Source: JANWXD01 sp035575135 (lineage in GTDB: Bacteria > Acidobacteriota > Terriglobia > Bryobacterales > Bryobacteraceae). From it: a stretch of DNA of 64,000 nt. Every line of letters starts with the position of its first letter. Within the stretch, counting starts at the first letter, position 1. Positions 41,700 through 50,578 of this stretch are shown here, piece by piece. The stretch is taken from contig DATLYE010000032.1 in assembly GCA_035575135.1 (NCBI GenBank), positions 1 to 64,000 of the forward strand, written 5' to 3'. The position numbers and the translations under genes are program-made. The notes under the pieces are model-generated. The model saw nothing but the letters and a program-made list of their open reading frames with translations, did no database searches and was not told where the DNA came from.

Positions 41700-41750
41700 A
41701 AGCCCGTCCTCTTTCGTCTTATCGGCGCCTCGGGCGCCAGTTACCGCCGG

Positions 41751-42665
41751 CTAGCCGAACGCCTTGCGAAGCAACTCCAGACTCTTGGGCACGGCCGCGG
41801 CCGGGTTCTCCTCGCCTTCCATCTCGAGCGAGACGTAGCCGCGAAAACCGGCCTTCCGCAGGATGCGCGCAATGCGCGGATAATCCAGATTGAGCGTGTA
41901 CCACTCCCCGCCCCCGAAATACGTTTTCGCCTGAACGATGGTGGCATACGGCGCCAGCATTTCGATCTGTGGATACGGATCGCCGGCGTAGTTGCCGGTG
42001 TCCAGGTTCACGCCGAGCCAGGGCGAATTCACTGCCTTCCAAATCCGGATCACGGCTTCCGGCCGCGTGGTCAGGCCCCAGTGGTTTTCGAGCGCCATGA
42101 CCACGCCGGCCTGTTCTGCCGCAGGGATGCATTGCTCAATGGCTTCGATGCACCACCGGAAAGCATCCTCATCGGTATAGCCCGGAAGCGGCGGCTCAGC
42201 GCCACGGACCTTCATCAGTTCGTCGAACGATTTCACCGTGCCCCAGCGGCCGGAGTTCAGCCGGATGCACGGGATGCCCAGCCGGGCCGCCAGCTCGATG
42301 CAGTGGCGGGTATGGTCAATATTTTTCCGTCGCACGGCCGGGTCTGGGGAAACGAAGCTCTGATGAATCGAGAGCATCACCAGATCCAGACCGTGGATGA
42401 AGGCCAGGCGCTTGAGCCGGTTGACGTAGTCCGGCGCTTCGCTGGCCATCTGGCGGTGCAGAATCTCCACGCCATCGAAGCCGAGCCGCGCGGCGTCTTC
42501 GATGACTTTCTCTATGGGGTGTTTCTCCCCTCGGAAATGCCAGTAGGAGTAGGTCGAGACCGCAATGCGCGTGCGTGTGCCCGCCTGCTGGGCGGGGGCG
42601 GCTGAGGGAAGGGCTGCCAGCCCGGCCGCCTTCAAGGCCGTGCGGCGCGTCAGTCCGTCTTTCAT
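41751..42665 (-). CDS. Tat-exported sugar phosphate isomerase/epimerase-like TIM barrel
   Basis: From the ATG at 42665 this is a 304-residue protein with a twin-arginine signal (LTRRTALKAAGLAALPSAAP) and a xylose-isomerase-type barrel: FDGVEILHRQM, GVVMALENHWGLTT (metal Glu), LGVNLDTGNYAGDPY (Asp), VQAKTYFGGG and YVSLEMEGEENP (Glu). The metal site looks intact. A frame extension upstream lacks a signal and was not used. Secretion means the substrate is probably not phosphorylated despite the family name. Confidence 0.86.
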   Translation of the reverse strand: MKDGLTRRTALKAAGLAALPSAAPAQQAGTRTRIAVSTYSYWHFRGEKHPIEKVIEDAARLGFDGVEILHRQMASEAPDYVNRLKRLAFIHGLDLVMLSIHQSFVSPDPAVRRKNIDHTRHCIELAARLGIPCIRLNSGRWGTVKSFDELMKVRGAEPPLPGYTDEDAFRWCIEAIEQCIPAAEQAGVVMALENHWGLTTRPEAVIRIWKAVNSPWLGVNLDTGNYAGDPYPQIEMLAPYATIVQAKTYFGGGEWYTLNLDYPRIARILRKAGFRGYVSLEMEGEENPAAAVPKSLELLRKAFG

Positions 42666-42986
42666 AACCGTACTAACTATAAAGCAATCCGCCGCCGTCT
42701 TCCAGCGTCGCCCAACCTTCTTTGACAACAAGACCGAATGGCATTATTTTGTTTTGTTCGGAGGGCGTCGGATGAGCCGATGGGGCGGTTGATAGCCTTC
42801 GGAATTCTCGGCATTCCGATGTTGGATCTCTCGAGCCGCCTGATCGCGCAAGAGACCTGTCCCCGTGCCATGGAAGCTGTTGAGGCAAGCGAGCCTGGCC
42901 AGAGGAATGCCCTGCGGCGGCTCGAGGCCCGCGGGGGAAAGGCAACCACGGCATTGGGGAAAAAGCGACCAGGAGGTGACTATGAG
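42666..42986. other. Divergent intergenic region with a long leader before the propeller gene
   Basis: This 321-base gap separates the exported isomerase gene (minus) from the propeller gene (plus). It holds a strong plus-strand promoter at 42722-42750 and then about 230 bases of GC-rich leader with several possible stems, ending in AGGAGGTGA at 42971-42979. Frames in the leader are open: one continues the propeller frame upstream to an ATG at 42738. None shows convincing coding character, so I treat it as an untranslated leader. Confidence 0.5.
42722..42750 (+). promoter_or_regulatory. Sigma-70-type promoter of the propeller gene
   Basis: TTGACA (42722-42727), a 17-base spacer and TATTTT (42745-42750) form one of the best promoters in the window. 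It predicts transcription from about 42757 and a leader of about 230 bases. Confidence 0.6.
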
Positions 42987-43952
42987 GTGTGCGCAGCACT
43001 GTTCCTGGCGGCGGCGGTCACTGCGCTTTGTGAGCAAGGGCAGCTCCGCCTGACCAGCCGCACCGCTATCCCGGAGGTTCCTCAGCAAGGATTGGTTCGC
43101 CTCTGGCTGTGTCCCAGCGGTCTTGTGGTGATCACCGAGCGCCGCGGAGAAGTCATTCTCGTGGATGGGCCGCGGGAGGCGGTCATCTACCACAAGACCT
43201 TGCCGGAGTTAGCGGGGGTTGAGGGAGGCACGTGCGACGACCAACAGCGGATTTATTTCTCCATTCATTCTCCCGAGGCGGCCTTTGTGCGCACCTATTC
43301 GCTGAGCCCGCAAGGGGAGTTGAAGTTCGACCGGGCCTTTCCGAGCACGGGCCGCATGGAACGGCTTCTGGTGGTGGGCCGACATCTCTACGCCGTGGGC
43401 TTGGCCCGCACCGGCTCAGCGCACGTGTTTTTGCGGCGGTTCCAGTTGCCGGAGGAGCCCTACTTGGATTCGCCGCCAGTCAAGGTGCCGGCCGGCCGTG
43501 AACTGGTCAATTACTTCGCCGTGCAGGGTTCGTTATTCTGGCACCCGGGGCGCAAACAGGTGGTTTACGTGCCTGCCAATCCGTTCGAGTTTTGGTGCCT
43601 GGATGAGAACGGAAAGGTGGCGGCGGCACACCGGCCGCAAGTGGCGAACTTTATCAACGCCCCGCCTGGTGCGTCCGGGAACCGTGATTTCCACATGTAC
43701 GACACGGTGTACAACGCGGCGGCGTTGCCCGACGGGCGCATTGTGGCGCAGGTACTTACCGGCGCGGCCCGGCCTAAGCGCCAGACCTTCCTGGTGATCC
43801 TGGATTCGGAGTTCCAGCCGGCCGGGGCGGAGCTTCCTATGGCCCCGGAATTCGGTTTGCTCGTGGGAGTTACAGCCGACGCCACGCTCTATTTTGCCGA
43901 CCACGTGAAGCCGGGTGGTACGTTCCTCGTGAAGGCGCGGCTACGGCCGTAG
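42987..43952 (+). CDS. Exported beta-propeller-like protein
   Basis: The GTG at 42987 is chosen because it follows AGGAGG by ten bases and gives a hydrophobic signal-like start (CAALFLAAAVTAL). The product has 321 residues made of repeated beta strands (LWLCPSGLVVITERRGEVIL, YVPANPFEFWCLDENGKV, AAALPDGRIVAQVL), which looks like a six-bladed propeller. An ATG five bases earlier, better spaced from the ribosome-binding site, opens another frame that stops after 23 codons. The gene precedes the TonB receptor and could be functionally tied to it, for example as a surface binding protein. Confidence 0.65.
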   Translation: MCAALFLAAAVTALCEQGQLRLTSRTAIPEVPQQGLVRLWLCPSGLVVITERRGEVILVDGPREAVIYHKTLPELAGVEGGTCDDQQRIYFSIHSPEAAFVRTYSLSPQGELKFDRAFPSTGRMERLLVVGRHLYAVGLARTGSAHVFLRRFQLPEEPYLDSPPVKVPAGRELVNYFAVQGSLFWHPGRKQVVYVPANPFEFWCLDENGKVAAAHRPQVANFINAPPGASGNRDFHMYDTVYNAAALPDGRIVAQVLTGAARPKRQTFLVILDSEFQPAGAELPMAPEFGLLVGVTADATLYFADHVKPGGTFLVKARLRP

Positions 43953-44010
43953 CCCGACGAAGTTGCGGGCGCCGCTCCCAACGGCGCAGACCCATAACCC
44001 GTCGCCTGGC

Positions 44011-44040
44011 TTGCTTGCTCGTGGCAAGTTGCACTACAAT
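44011..44040 (+). promoter_or_regulatory. Promoter of the TonB-dependent receptor gene
   Basis: TTGCTT (44011-44016), an 18-base spacer and TACAAT (44035-44040) lie 54 bases before the ATG. A GGAGGT ribosome-binding site follows at 44081-44086. Confidence 0.5.
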
Positions 44041-44094
44041 TCCACCAATCGCGGTCCTGGAGCGGCCGCGAGCCGACAACGGAGGTGCACTTCC

Positions 44095-47000
44095 ATGCGC
44101 TGGGTTCTGACACTTTGCGGCCTGACCTTGCCGGTGCTCGCACAGACGACCTCGACGTCCATTCTGGGTACGGTGACGGACCCCTCGGGGGCTTCGATCG
44201 CCCAGGCCAAGGTGACGGCCCGGAACGTCCGCACCGGCGTGGTGACGGAAACGGTGACGACGACCACGGGCGATTACGCCATCCCCCTGCTGGACGTCGG
44301 CGAGTACGAGGTCACGGCGGAAGCTCAGGGCTTCAAGCCCGAGACGCGCGGCGGCATCCGGCTCCAGATCAACGAAAAAGTGCGGGTGGATTTCCAGCTC
44401 CAGGTGGGCTCGATTTCCGAGCGCATCACGGTCACCTCGGAGGCGCCTGCGCTGCGGACGGACGAAGTCTCGGTGGGCGGCATCGTCGAACAGCGGCGAC
44501 TCGTAGAGCTGCCCATGAACGGGCGCAATGTCGGAAATTTTGCACTCCTCAACCCGGGCGTGATGTTCGGCTCACGACACGGCTATGACGGTATGTCCGG
44601 GGCGGGCGGCGGCGTGCCCATCCCCGGCCAGACCATTGCCATCGTGGCCAACGGCCAGCGCGAGACCAACCAGCACGCCACGCTGGACGGCGTCGTGGCC
44701 ACCGAGTCCCGTGTGAACACGGTCCCCTTCTCTCCCTCCCCCGAGGCCATGGAGGAAGTCAAAGTACTGACCGGCAGTTACTCGGCCGAGTACGGATTCA
44801 ACTCGGGAGCGCAGCTGGTCATGGTGATGCGCTCCGGCACCAACGAGTTCCACGGCGCAGCGTACGAATTTCTGCGCAACGACAAACTCGATGCGGAGGG
44901 ATTCTTTCAGAATTTCTTCACGCCGCCGGGGGCGCCACGCGTGCCGAAGACCGCGCTGCGGCAAAACCAGTTTGGCGCCGTGGCCGGCGGACCGGTGTGG
45001 ATCCCCGGGCTGTACAACGGCCGCAACCGGACGTTTTTCATGTTCAATTACGAAGGTCGCCGCCGCCGGGAACCGGGAACCATTTTCACCGCGCTCGTGC
45101 CGGATGACAATTTGCGAAGCGGCGATTTTAGCGGACTGCTCAACCGCCGCAACGCCGCCGGACAGCCCCTCCCCGCCATCACGATCGTTGACCCGCTCTC
45201 GGACCCGAACGCCCCGACGCCCTTTCCGGGAAACGTGATTCCTCCCTCCCGCATCGCCCCGGCCGCCCGCGCCCTTCTGGATTTCTGGCCCCGGGCCCAA
45301 AACCCGCTGCCGGATCCGATCTCCGGGATCAACCACCGCAATCCCGGCCGGAACTCGATCGACGACAACCAGTACTTCGTCAAAATTGACCACGTGGTTT
45401 CCTCAAAAGACCGCTTCTTCGCCCGCTATGCCGCCAACACGCCGCGCTGGTTCAGCGTCACGACCAACCCGAATTTCAGCTACCTGGTTGTCGGGCGCAA
45501 CGACAACGTGGCCACACAATGGCTGCACATTTTCACGCCCACCGTCATCAACGAAGCGCGGTTCGGCTGGACGCAGTCCGACGATGACAGCTTCAACCCG
45601 CGCGCCAACACCGACTTCAGCCTGGAAAGAATCGGGATCCTCGGCTTCAACGTCCTCACCGACAACAATCGGCCTCTGAACCGGCGCGAGGCGGGCATCC
45701 CGAGCATGAACGTCGCCGGCTTCCTGGGCCTCGCCGAGCGAGACGGGGGCAACGGCTTTGATCAGAATGCCCTGTTTCAGATCAATGACAACCTCTCGAT
45801 TGTGACCGGATCCCACACGCTGAAGACCGGGGCCGACTTCCGCCGTGTTTCGCTGTTCCGCGGCGCGGCGAACGTGCCCCGGGGGGCCTTCAATTTCACA
45901 GGCAATCTGGCGGGCAACTCTTTTGCGGCGTTCCTGCTCGGGATCCCGTCCTCGACGGAATCGCCCGAGGGCCTGCCGCTGACGGACGTGCGGCAGAATC
46001 GCATCGCGCTCTATTTCCAGGATGACTGGAAGCCCGTGCGCAGGCTCACCTTGAACCTCGGCCTGCGGTGGGAATACAACTCGCCGGCGACGGACATCCG
46101 CGGTCTCTGGCGCAGCGCGGAGTGGCGTCAGGGCTTGAACAATCCTCCTGAGTTTGTTCCGGCGCAGATCCGCACGGTCTATCAGTTCTACAAGCCGGAG
46201 AAAACGCAGTTCATGCCGCGCCTGGGGCTGGCGTGGCGGATCACCGAAGACTGGGTCCTGCGCTCCGGCTTTGGCATTTTCTACAACGTTCACCAACTCA
46301 ACAACTACACAATTCTCAACCTGAACCCGCCGCTGTCCGGCAGCTCCCAGTTCTCCAACACTGCGCGCAACGGCGTGCTGGTTCCCGGCACCACGGTGTT
46401 CAGCTTTTCCAACCCGTTCGGCGCCGTCAATCCGGCCTCGCCCACGAATGCCAACGTGCTGAACACCGACAACTTCCAGCCTTACGTGACGCAGTGGAGT
46501 CTGGACATCCAGCGACGCCTTCCCTGGCGGGCGACGCTGACGGTGGGATACGTGGGCAACAAGACGACGCATCTGGACAACACCGTGGAGAAGAACAATC
46601 CGGATCCGTTCATTCCTTCCGGGCCGCAGGACACCGTGCAGTCGCGGCGGCCCATCCAGTTCATCGTGGACAACGGGATTTTGCGCCCGCTGACGCGCCT
46701 GCGGTTTCTCGACAGCGGCGCCAATGCCTGGTACAACGGGCTGCAGGTGAGCTTACGGAAGGAATACTCGCACGGACTTGTCTACACCCTGGCCTACACC
46801 TTCTCGAAGTCGCTCATGGAGGGTTACGGACGCAACGAGGGCGACGGCATCAACCCCAACACTTACCAGAACCCGCGTAACCGTGCCGCGGACAAAGGCC
46901 GCGTAGGATGGGACGCGCGACACGTGGCCGTGATGAGCTTCGTCTGGGATGTTCCCACCCCGACCGCTCTTTCCCGCGGAGTGACGGGCGCCGTATTCGC

Positions 47001-47526
47001 CGGCTGGCAGGCCAACGGCATCATTACCCTTCGGTCGGGCTTTCCCTTTACGGTGGGCCAGGGCAACATCATCAACACGGCGAACAGCCCGGTGCGGCCC
47101 GACCGTGTCGCCAGCGGCAAGCTCCAGACGCGTACCTTGCAAAAATGGTTCGATCCCGACGCGTTTCGTCTGGTGAGCTGCGTGAATTCGGCGATTCCGG
47201 AGACGTGCCATTACGGAAACTCGGGCGTCGGCATTCTGGAAGGTCCGGGGTTCAAGAATGTGGACTTTTCCGTCTTCAAGAACTTCCGGCTGGCCGAAAG
47301 CGCAAGGCTTCAGTTCCGGGCCGAGTTCTTCAATTTCTTCAATACGCCACAATTCGGCGTGCCCAACCGTAATTTGAGTACGCAGGCCGGCTTCCAGCCC
47401 GTACGCGGCGGCGACGGCCAGTTGCGGTGGCCCTCCCAGGCGGGCATCACCGGCGGGCCGGGCGCCATTACCAGCCTGATTGCGCCGATGCGGAACATTC
47501 AGCTCGGTCTGAAGCTGCTGTGGTGA
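44095..47526 (+). CDS. Oar-like TonB-dependent receptor with carboxypeptidase-regulatory-like N-terminal domain
   Basis: The ATG at 44095 has GGAGGT eight bases upstream and a signal peptide (MRWVLTLCGLTLPVLAQ), giving 1143 residues. Residues about 22-105 are a carboxypeptidase-regulatory-like beta sandwich (GTVTDPSGASIAQAKVTARN). The plug follows with LPMNGRNVGNFALLNPGV and SYSAEYGFNSGAQLVMVMRSGTNEFHG (read in parts). The remainder is a beta barrel with alternating aromatic strands, ending IQLGLKLLW with a C-terminal aromatic for BAM recognition. Acidobacteria have many such receptors for large substrates. The ligand here is unknown. Confidence 0.9.
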   Translation: MRWVLTLCGLTLPVLAQTTSTSILGTVTDPSGASIAQAKVTARNVRTGVVTETVTTTTGDYAIPLLDVGEYEVTAEAQGFKPETRGGIRLQINEKVRVDFQLQVGSISERITVTSEAPALRTDEVSVGGIVEQRRLVELPMNGRNVGNFALLNPGVMFGSRHGYDGMSGAGGGVPIPGQTIAIVANGQRETNQHATLDGVVATESRVNTVPFSPSPEAMEEVKVLTGSYSAEYGFNSGAQLVMVMRSGTNEFHGAAYEFLRNDKLDAEGFFQNFFTPPGAPRVPKTALRQNQFGAVAGGPVWIPGLYNGRNRTFFMFNYEGRRRREPGTIFTALVPDDNLRSGDFSGLLNRRNAAGQPLPAITIVDPLSDPNAPTPFPGNVIPPSRIAPAARALLDFWPRAQNPLPDPISGINHRNPGRNSIDDNQYFVKIDHVVSSKDRFFARYAANTPRWFSVTTNPNFSYLVVGRNDNVATQWLHIFTPTVINEARFGWTQSDDDSFNPRANTDFSLERIGILGFNVLTDNNRPLNRREAGIPSMNVAGFLGLAERDGGNGFDQNALFQINDNLSIVTGSHTLKTGADFRRVSLFRGAANVPRGAFNFTGNLAGNSFAAFLLGIPSSTESPEGLPLTDVRQNRIALYFQDDWKPVRRLTLNLGLRWEYNSPATDIRGLWRSAEWRQGLNNPPEFVPAQIRTVYQFYKPEKTQFMPRLGLAWRITEDWVLRSGFGIFYNVHQLNNYTILNLNPPLSGSSQFSNTARNGVLVPGTTVFSFSNPFGAVNPASPTNANVLNTDNFQPYVTQWSLDIQRRLPWRATLTVGYVGNKTTHLDNTVEKNNPDPFIPSGPQDTVQSRRPIQFIVDNGILRPLTRLRFLDSGANAWYNGLQVSLRKEYSHGLVYTLAYTFSKSLMEGYGRNEGDGINPNTYQNPRNRAADKGRVGWDARHVAVMSFVWDVPTPTALSRGVTGAVFAGWQANGIITLRSGFPFTVGQGNIINTANSPVRPDRVASGKLQTRTLQKWFDPDAFRLVSCVNSAIPETCHYGNSGVGILEGPGFKNVDFSVFKNFRLAESARLQFRAEFFNFFNTPQFGVPNRNLSTQAGFQPVRGGDGQLRWPSQAGITGGPGAITSLIAPMRNIQLGLKLLW

Positions 47527-47549
47527 CTCCGTGGCGGGCCGTGCCCGGG

Positions 47550-47555
47550 TAGAAT
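47550..47555 (+). promoter_or_regulatory. Possible -10 box (TAGAAT) of sixA
   Basis: TAGAAT lies 16 bases before the sixA ATG, just after the TonB receptor gene, and implies a leader of about 10 bases. The -35 is unclear. Confidence 0.35.
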
Positions 47556-47571
47556 CAGCGAGTGAAGCGCC

Positions 47572-48066
47572 ATGGAACTGTACCTGGTGCAGCACGGTCC
47601 TGCCAAATCCGAAACGGAGGATCCGCAGCGGCCCCTGACTGAGGAGGGACGCCGCACCGTGGAGCGCGTTGCGGCGTTCCTGGCGCCGCTCGACCTGCAC
47701 ATCGAGCGCATCGAACATAGCGGAAAGCTACGTGCGCGACAGACAGCGGAGCTCCTGGCCCAGGCGTTGCGCCCGGCGGCGGGCATCTGCGAGGCGGCGG
47801 GACTGGGTCCCAACGACGACGCCGGCATCGTGGCGGCGCGGCTCGCCCAGGAAACCGCCAACTTGATGGTGGTCGGCCACCTGCCCCATCTGAGTCGTTT
47901 GGTCTCGCGGCTGCTTGGGCTTGCCGCCGATCGACCCGCGGTCCAGTTCCAGATGGGGGGCCTCGTGCGACTGGACCGCAGCGACGCGGGAGAATGGGTG
48001 ATTCGCTGGATGCTGACCCCCGACTTGCTGGCGGCCGTGCGAGAACCCGACAAGCCGTTACAATAG
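47572..48066 (+). CDS. sixA: SixA-like phosphohistidine phosphatase
   Basis: SixA proteins remove phosphate from histidine in phosphorelay or PTS-type proteins. The 164-residue protein has the histidine phosphatase fold: QHGPAKSE at the start, SGKLRARQTAELLA, and VVGHLPHLSRLVSRLLG with the second catalytic His. The usual RHG motif reads QHG, replacing the Arg that normally binds phosphate, while both His residues are kept. It is followed four bases later by proC, whose TACAAT box overlaps the sixA stop. Confidence 0.85.
   Translation: MELYLVQHGPAKSETEDPQRPLTEEGRRTVERVAAFLAPLDLHIERIEHSGKLRARQTAELLAQALRPAAGICEAAGLGPNDDAGIVAARLAQETANLMVVGHLPHLSRLVSRLLGLAADRPAVQFQMGGLVRLDRSDAGEWVIRWMLTPDLLAAVREPDKPLQ
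48059..48064 (+). promoter_or_regulatory. Possible -10 box (TACAAT) of proC, leaderless-type
   Basis: TACAAT overlaps the end of sixA and lies six bases before the proC ATG at 48071, a position that would start transcription at the ATG itself. Confidence 0.3.
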
Positions 48067-48070
48067 CCGC

Positions 48071-48913
48071 ATGTCGGAACTCCGGCGCATCGCCGTTCTC
48101 GGCGCGGGCAACATCGGCTCCGCCCTCATCGGCGGAATCCTCAAAGGCGGGGTTACGGATCGCAAGCACCTGACCGCCACGGTACGCACGCCGGAACGAG
48201 CCCGGGAGGTGTCCCAGAAATACGGCATCCCCGTCACGGCGGGAGGCAACCGGGAGGCGGCGGCTCAGGCCGATGTGGTGATCCTGTCGGTCAAACCGCC
48301 GACCCTGCCGCGGGTCGTCGAGGAGATCCGGGATGTGCTTCGGGGCGATCAGGTGCTGATCTCCGTGGCGGCCGCGGTTCCCATCGTGCTGATCGAGAAG
48401 CTGATCGGCAAGCGGATCGCCGTGTTCCGAGCCATGCCGAACATCCCTGTCGTCGTGGACGAGGGAGCGACGGCGGTCGCCTCCAACTCCGCCGCCGGGG
48501 CGGCCCACCGCAAGCTGGTGGAGGGGATCTTCCGCGCGGTGGGTGTGGTGTGTTTTGTGGAAGAGGAGATGCTGCACGCCGTGACGGCGCTTTCCGGCAG
48601 CGGACCGGCCTACATTTACATGGTCATCGAAGCCATGATCGCCGGAGGCCTCAAGATGGGCCTCTCGCACGAAGTCGCCACGCGGCTTTCCGAGCAGACG
48701 GTGCTCGGCGCCGCCAAGCTGGTGCGCGAGACGATGGTGCACCCGGCCATTCTCAAGGACCAGGTGATCACGCCGGGCGGCGTGACGATTTCCGCCATCC
48801 ACGAGCTCGAGCGCCACGGGCTGCGGGCCATGCTGATCTCGGCGATTGAGACGGCCACCAATCATTCGCGCAAGCTGAGCCAGAGTTTGCTCGAGCGTTT
48901 CGGAGGATCATGA
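48071..48913 (+). CDS. proC: Pyrroline-5-carboxylate reductase
   Basis: ProC reduces pyrroline-5-carboxylate to proline with NAD(P)H, the last step of proline synthesis. The 280-residue protein has the Rossmann motif AVLGAGNIGSALIGG, VILSVKPPTLPRVVEE, FRAMPNIPVVVDEGATA, TALSGSGPAYIYMVIEAM, and the family signature VITPGGVTISAIHELE, all normal. The ATG fits the family start. The end overlaps the PIG-L gene by four bases (ATGA). Confidence 0.96.
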   Translation: MSELRRIAVLGAGNIGSALIGGILKGGVTDRKHLTATVRTPERAREVSQKYGIPVTAGGNREAAAQADVVILSVKPPTLPRVVEEIRDVLRGDQVLISVAAAVPIVLIEKLIGKRIAVFRAMPNIPVVVDEGATAVASNSAAGAAHRKLVEGIFRAVGVVCFVEEEMLHAVTALSGSGPAYIYMVIEAMIAGGLKMGLSHEVATRLSEQTVLGAAKLVRETMVHPAILKDQVITPGGVTISAIHELERHGLRAMLISAIETATNHSRKLSQSLLERFGGS

Positions 48914-49689
48914 CGCCCAGACGTATCCTTTCCATTCACGCGCATCCGGATGATGCGGAGATTCTGGCCGGCGGCACCCTGGCGCTGCTTGCCGCGCGGG
49001 GCCACCACGTGCTGATCGTCACCATGACGCCGGGAGATTGCGGTTCGGCCGAGCTCGGGCCGGAGCAGATCGCCGCGATCCGGCGCGAGGAAGCCGCGCA
49101 CGCAGCCGCGCTGATCGGAGCCGAGTACTGGTGCGCGGAATTCCGGGATCTCTCGATTTACACGGACGATGGCTCCCGGAGGCGCGTCGTGGAGATCCTG
49201 CGGCGAGCGCGCCCGGACGTGGTGCTCACGGCTTCACCGGTGGATTACCTCGTGGATCATGAGACGACCAGTTCGCTCGTGCGGGATGCCTGTTTCGGCG
49301 CGCCGATCCGCAACTACACGACCGGCGCGCCCCAGCCGGCCCCGCCGCTCGACCGGATTCCGCACCTGTACTTCATGGACCCGGTGGGCGGCGTGGACCG
49401 GGACGGCAGGGAGGTGAGGCCGGACTTCGTGGTCAACGTCGAATCGGTGATGGAAGAAAAAAAGCTCATGCTCGCGCGCCATAAGAGCCAGCGCGAGTGG
49501 CTGCTCAAGCACCACGGGATTGACGACTACCTGGAGACCATGGAACGCTGGACCCGCGAATGCGGCCGCCGGGCCGGGCTCGAGTTCGGCGAAGGATTCC
49601 GCCGTTATAAGGGACACCCCTACCCCCAGTCCCCGCTGCTCGAGGAGTTGCTCGGAAGCGAACTGGTGGTCCGGACGGCTCCGCTTTAG
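48910..49689 (+). CDS. PIG-L-family deacetylase
   Basis: PIG-L enzymes are zinc-dependent N-deacetylases of sugar-linked substrates, such as MshB, BshB and GlcNAc-PI deacetylase. The 259-residue protein has the zinc motif IHAHPDDAE, a TMTPGDCGSAE loop, and the third ligand region VDYLVDHETTSSLV. Related acidobacterial enzymes are often annotated LmbE-like. It may make a low-molecular-weight thiol such as bacillithiol, but no partner genes are near. It is translationally coupled to proC. Confidence 0.88.
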   Translation: MTPRRILSIHAHPDDAEILAGGTLALLAARGHHVLIVTMTPGDCGSAELGPEQIAAIRREEAAHAAALIGAEYWCAEFRDLSIYTDDGSRRRVVEILRRARPDVVLTASPVDYLVDHETTSSLVRDACFGAPIRNYTTGAPQPAPPLDRIPHLYFMDPVGGVDRDGREVRPDFVVNVESVMEEKKLMLARHKSQREWLLKHHGIDDYLETMERWTRECGRRAGLEFGEGFRRYKGHPYPQSPLLEELLGSELVVRTAPL

Positions 49690-49705
49690 TCGCGGCGCAG
49701 GCGCG

Positions 49706-50413
49706 CTATTTCCGGGCGATGTCGGCCGAGCTCAAGTCCACCGTGATCATGAAACCGTTGGTGTTTCGGAACTCGAATGCTTTCGGGCCGGAGCGGTACG
49801 CGTTGACCTCGTTCGGCATCAAGACGAAGCCGTCGTTGCGAGGAGCGCCCCAGTACCTCAGATTGTGGATCACGATGGGCTCGTTGCTCATGCCCTGGTA
49901 GCGCTTGAGGACGACCTCGGCGATCTTGCCTCCGCCCAGCCGCGCCACAGCACGATCTTTGGTGTAGCTCCATTCCATGGGGGCGTCCTTTTCGACGGTA
50001 AAGCTCCGCCACTTGACGGGATAAAGGTGTGCCAGGATGGCAGCGACAGCATCGCGCTGACCCTTGGAAGCGGCCGGATCAAAGATCAGCACGGCCCAGT
50101 CCATCTGCCCTTGGGCAAAGTCACCGCCCAGATCACCCGCCACCCAGAATTTCAAACCTGCCAGGTCCGTAGCCCCGTACTTGCCCTTGTTCACCCGGAA
50201 TGTGTTGTTGAACCGGCAGAAGTGTCCTCCACTATGCTCTCCGTGAGACGCGGGCTTGGTGTTGAAGTAGCACTGGCAGAACATGGGACAGCTGCAAGCT
50301 TCGATGATCGTGGCGTTCATGGACCACGTTTGCTGCTGTGCCTGGAGCGGGGAAAAGGCGGCAAAGGCCAGCAACGTAATTGCACAAACGGTTCCTCCGA
50401 ACGGTGCGCTCAT
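49706..50413 (-). CDS. DUF1326 exported protein
   Basis: This 235-residue protein has a signal peptide (about 1-25) and then the DUF1326 landmark EACSCPMFCQCYFN, followed by a beta-rich domain with GHFCRFNNTFRVNKGKYG and GMSNEPIVIHNL. The cluster of four Cys with a nearby His suggests metal or thiol chemistry. The function of the family is unknown. AGGAGG lies nine bases before the ATG. A strong promoter at 50579-50607 gives it a leader of about 158 bases. It converges with the PIG-L gene. Confidence 0.82.
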   Translation of the reverse strand: MSAPFGGTVCAITLLAFAAFSPLQAQQQTWSMNATIIEACSCPMFCQCYFNTKPASHGEHSGGHFCRFNNTFRVNKGKYGATDLAGLKFWVAGDLGGDFAQGQMDWAVLIFDPAASKGQRDAVAAILAHLYPVKWRSFTVEKDAPMEWSYTKDRAVARLGGGKIAEVVLKRYQGMSNEPIVIHNLRYWGAPRNDGFVLMPNEVNAYRSGPKAFEFRNTNGFMITVDLSSADIARK

Positions 50414-50578
50414 GTGAACGATCCTCCTGTTGCTTTGGAGTCGCGGCGCCGGCGCAAGGCGGGCGATTCCGGTCAGGCGAGCTCAACCCCGGAAGGCTGG
50501 TTCGCGGTTGGCGTGGGCCAGAGATGGTCGCATCCCCGGTCGGGACGGCTGATTCCGCCCCGTTTCCCAGACAGGCCC

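Noticed and set aside
42738..42986. In-frame upstream extension of the propeller protein
   Set aside because: It would place the signal-like segment more than 80 residues from the N-terminus and ignore the strong ribosome-binding site at 42971-42979. It remains possible.
45403..46572. A 389-codon minus-strand frame inside the TonB receptor gene
   Set aside because: It is a shadow of the beta-barrel coding frame.
47555..48865. A 436-codon minus-strand frame opposite sixA and proC
   Set aside because: ProC motifs on the plus strand are unmistakable, and the opposite frame is Arg/Pro-rich low-complexity sequence.
50414..50572. A cobalamin-type riboswitch in the DUF1326 leader
   Set aside because: Some GC-rich stems are possible, but the conserved core of a known riboswitch class could not be matched.
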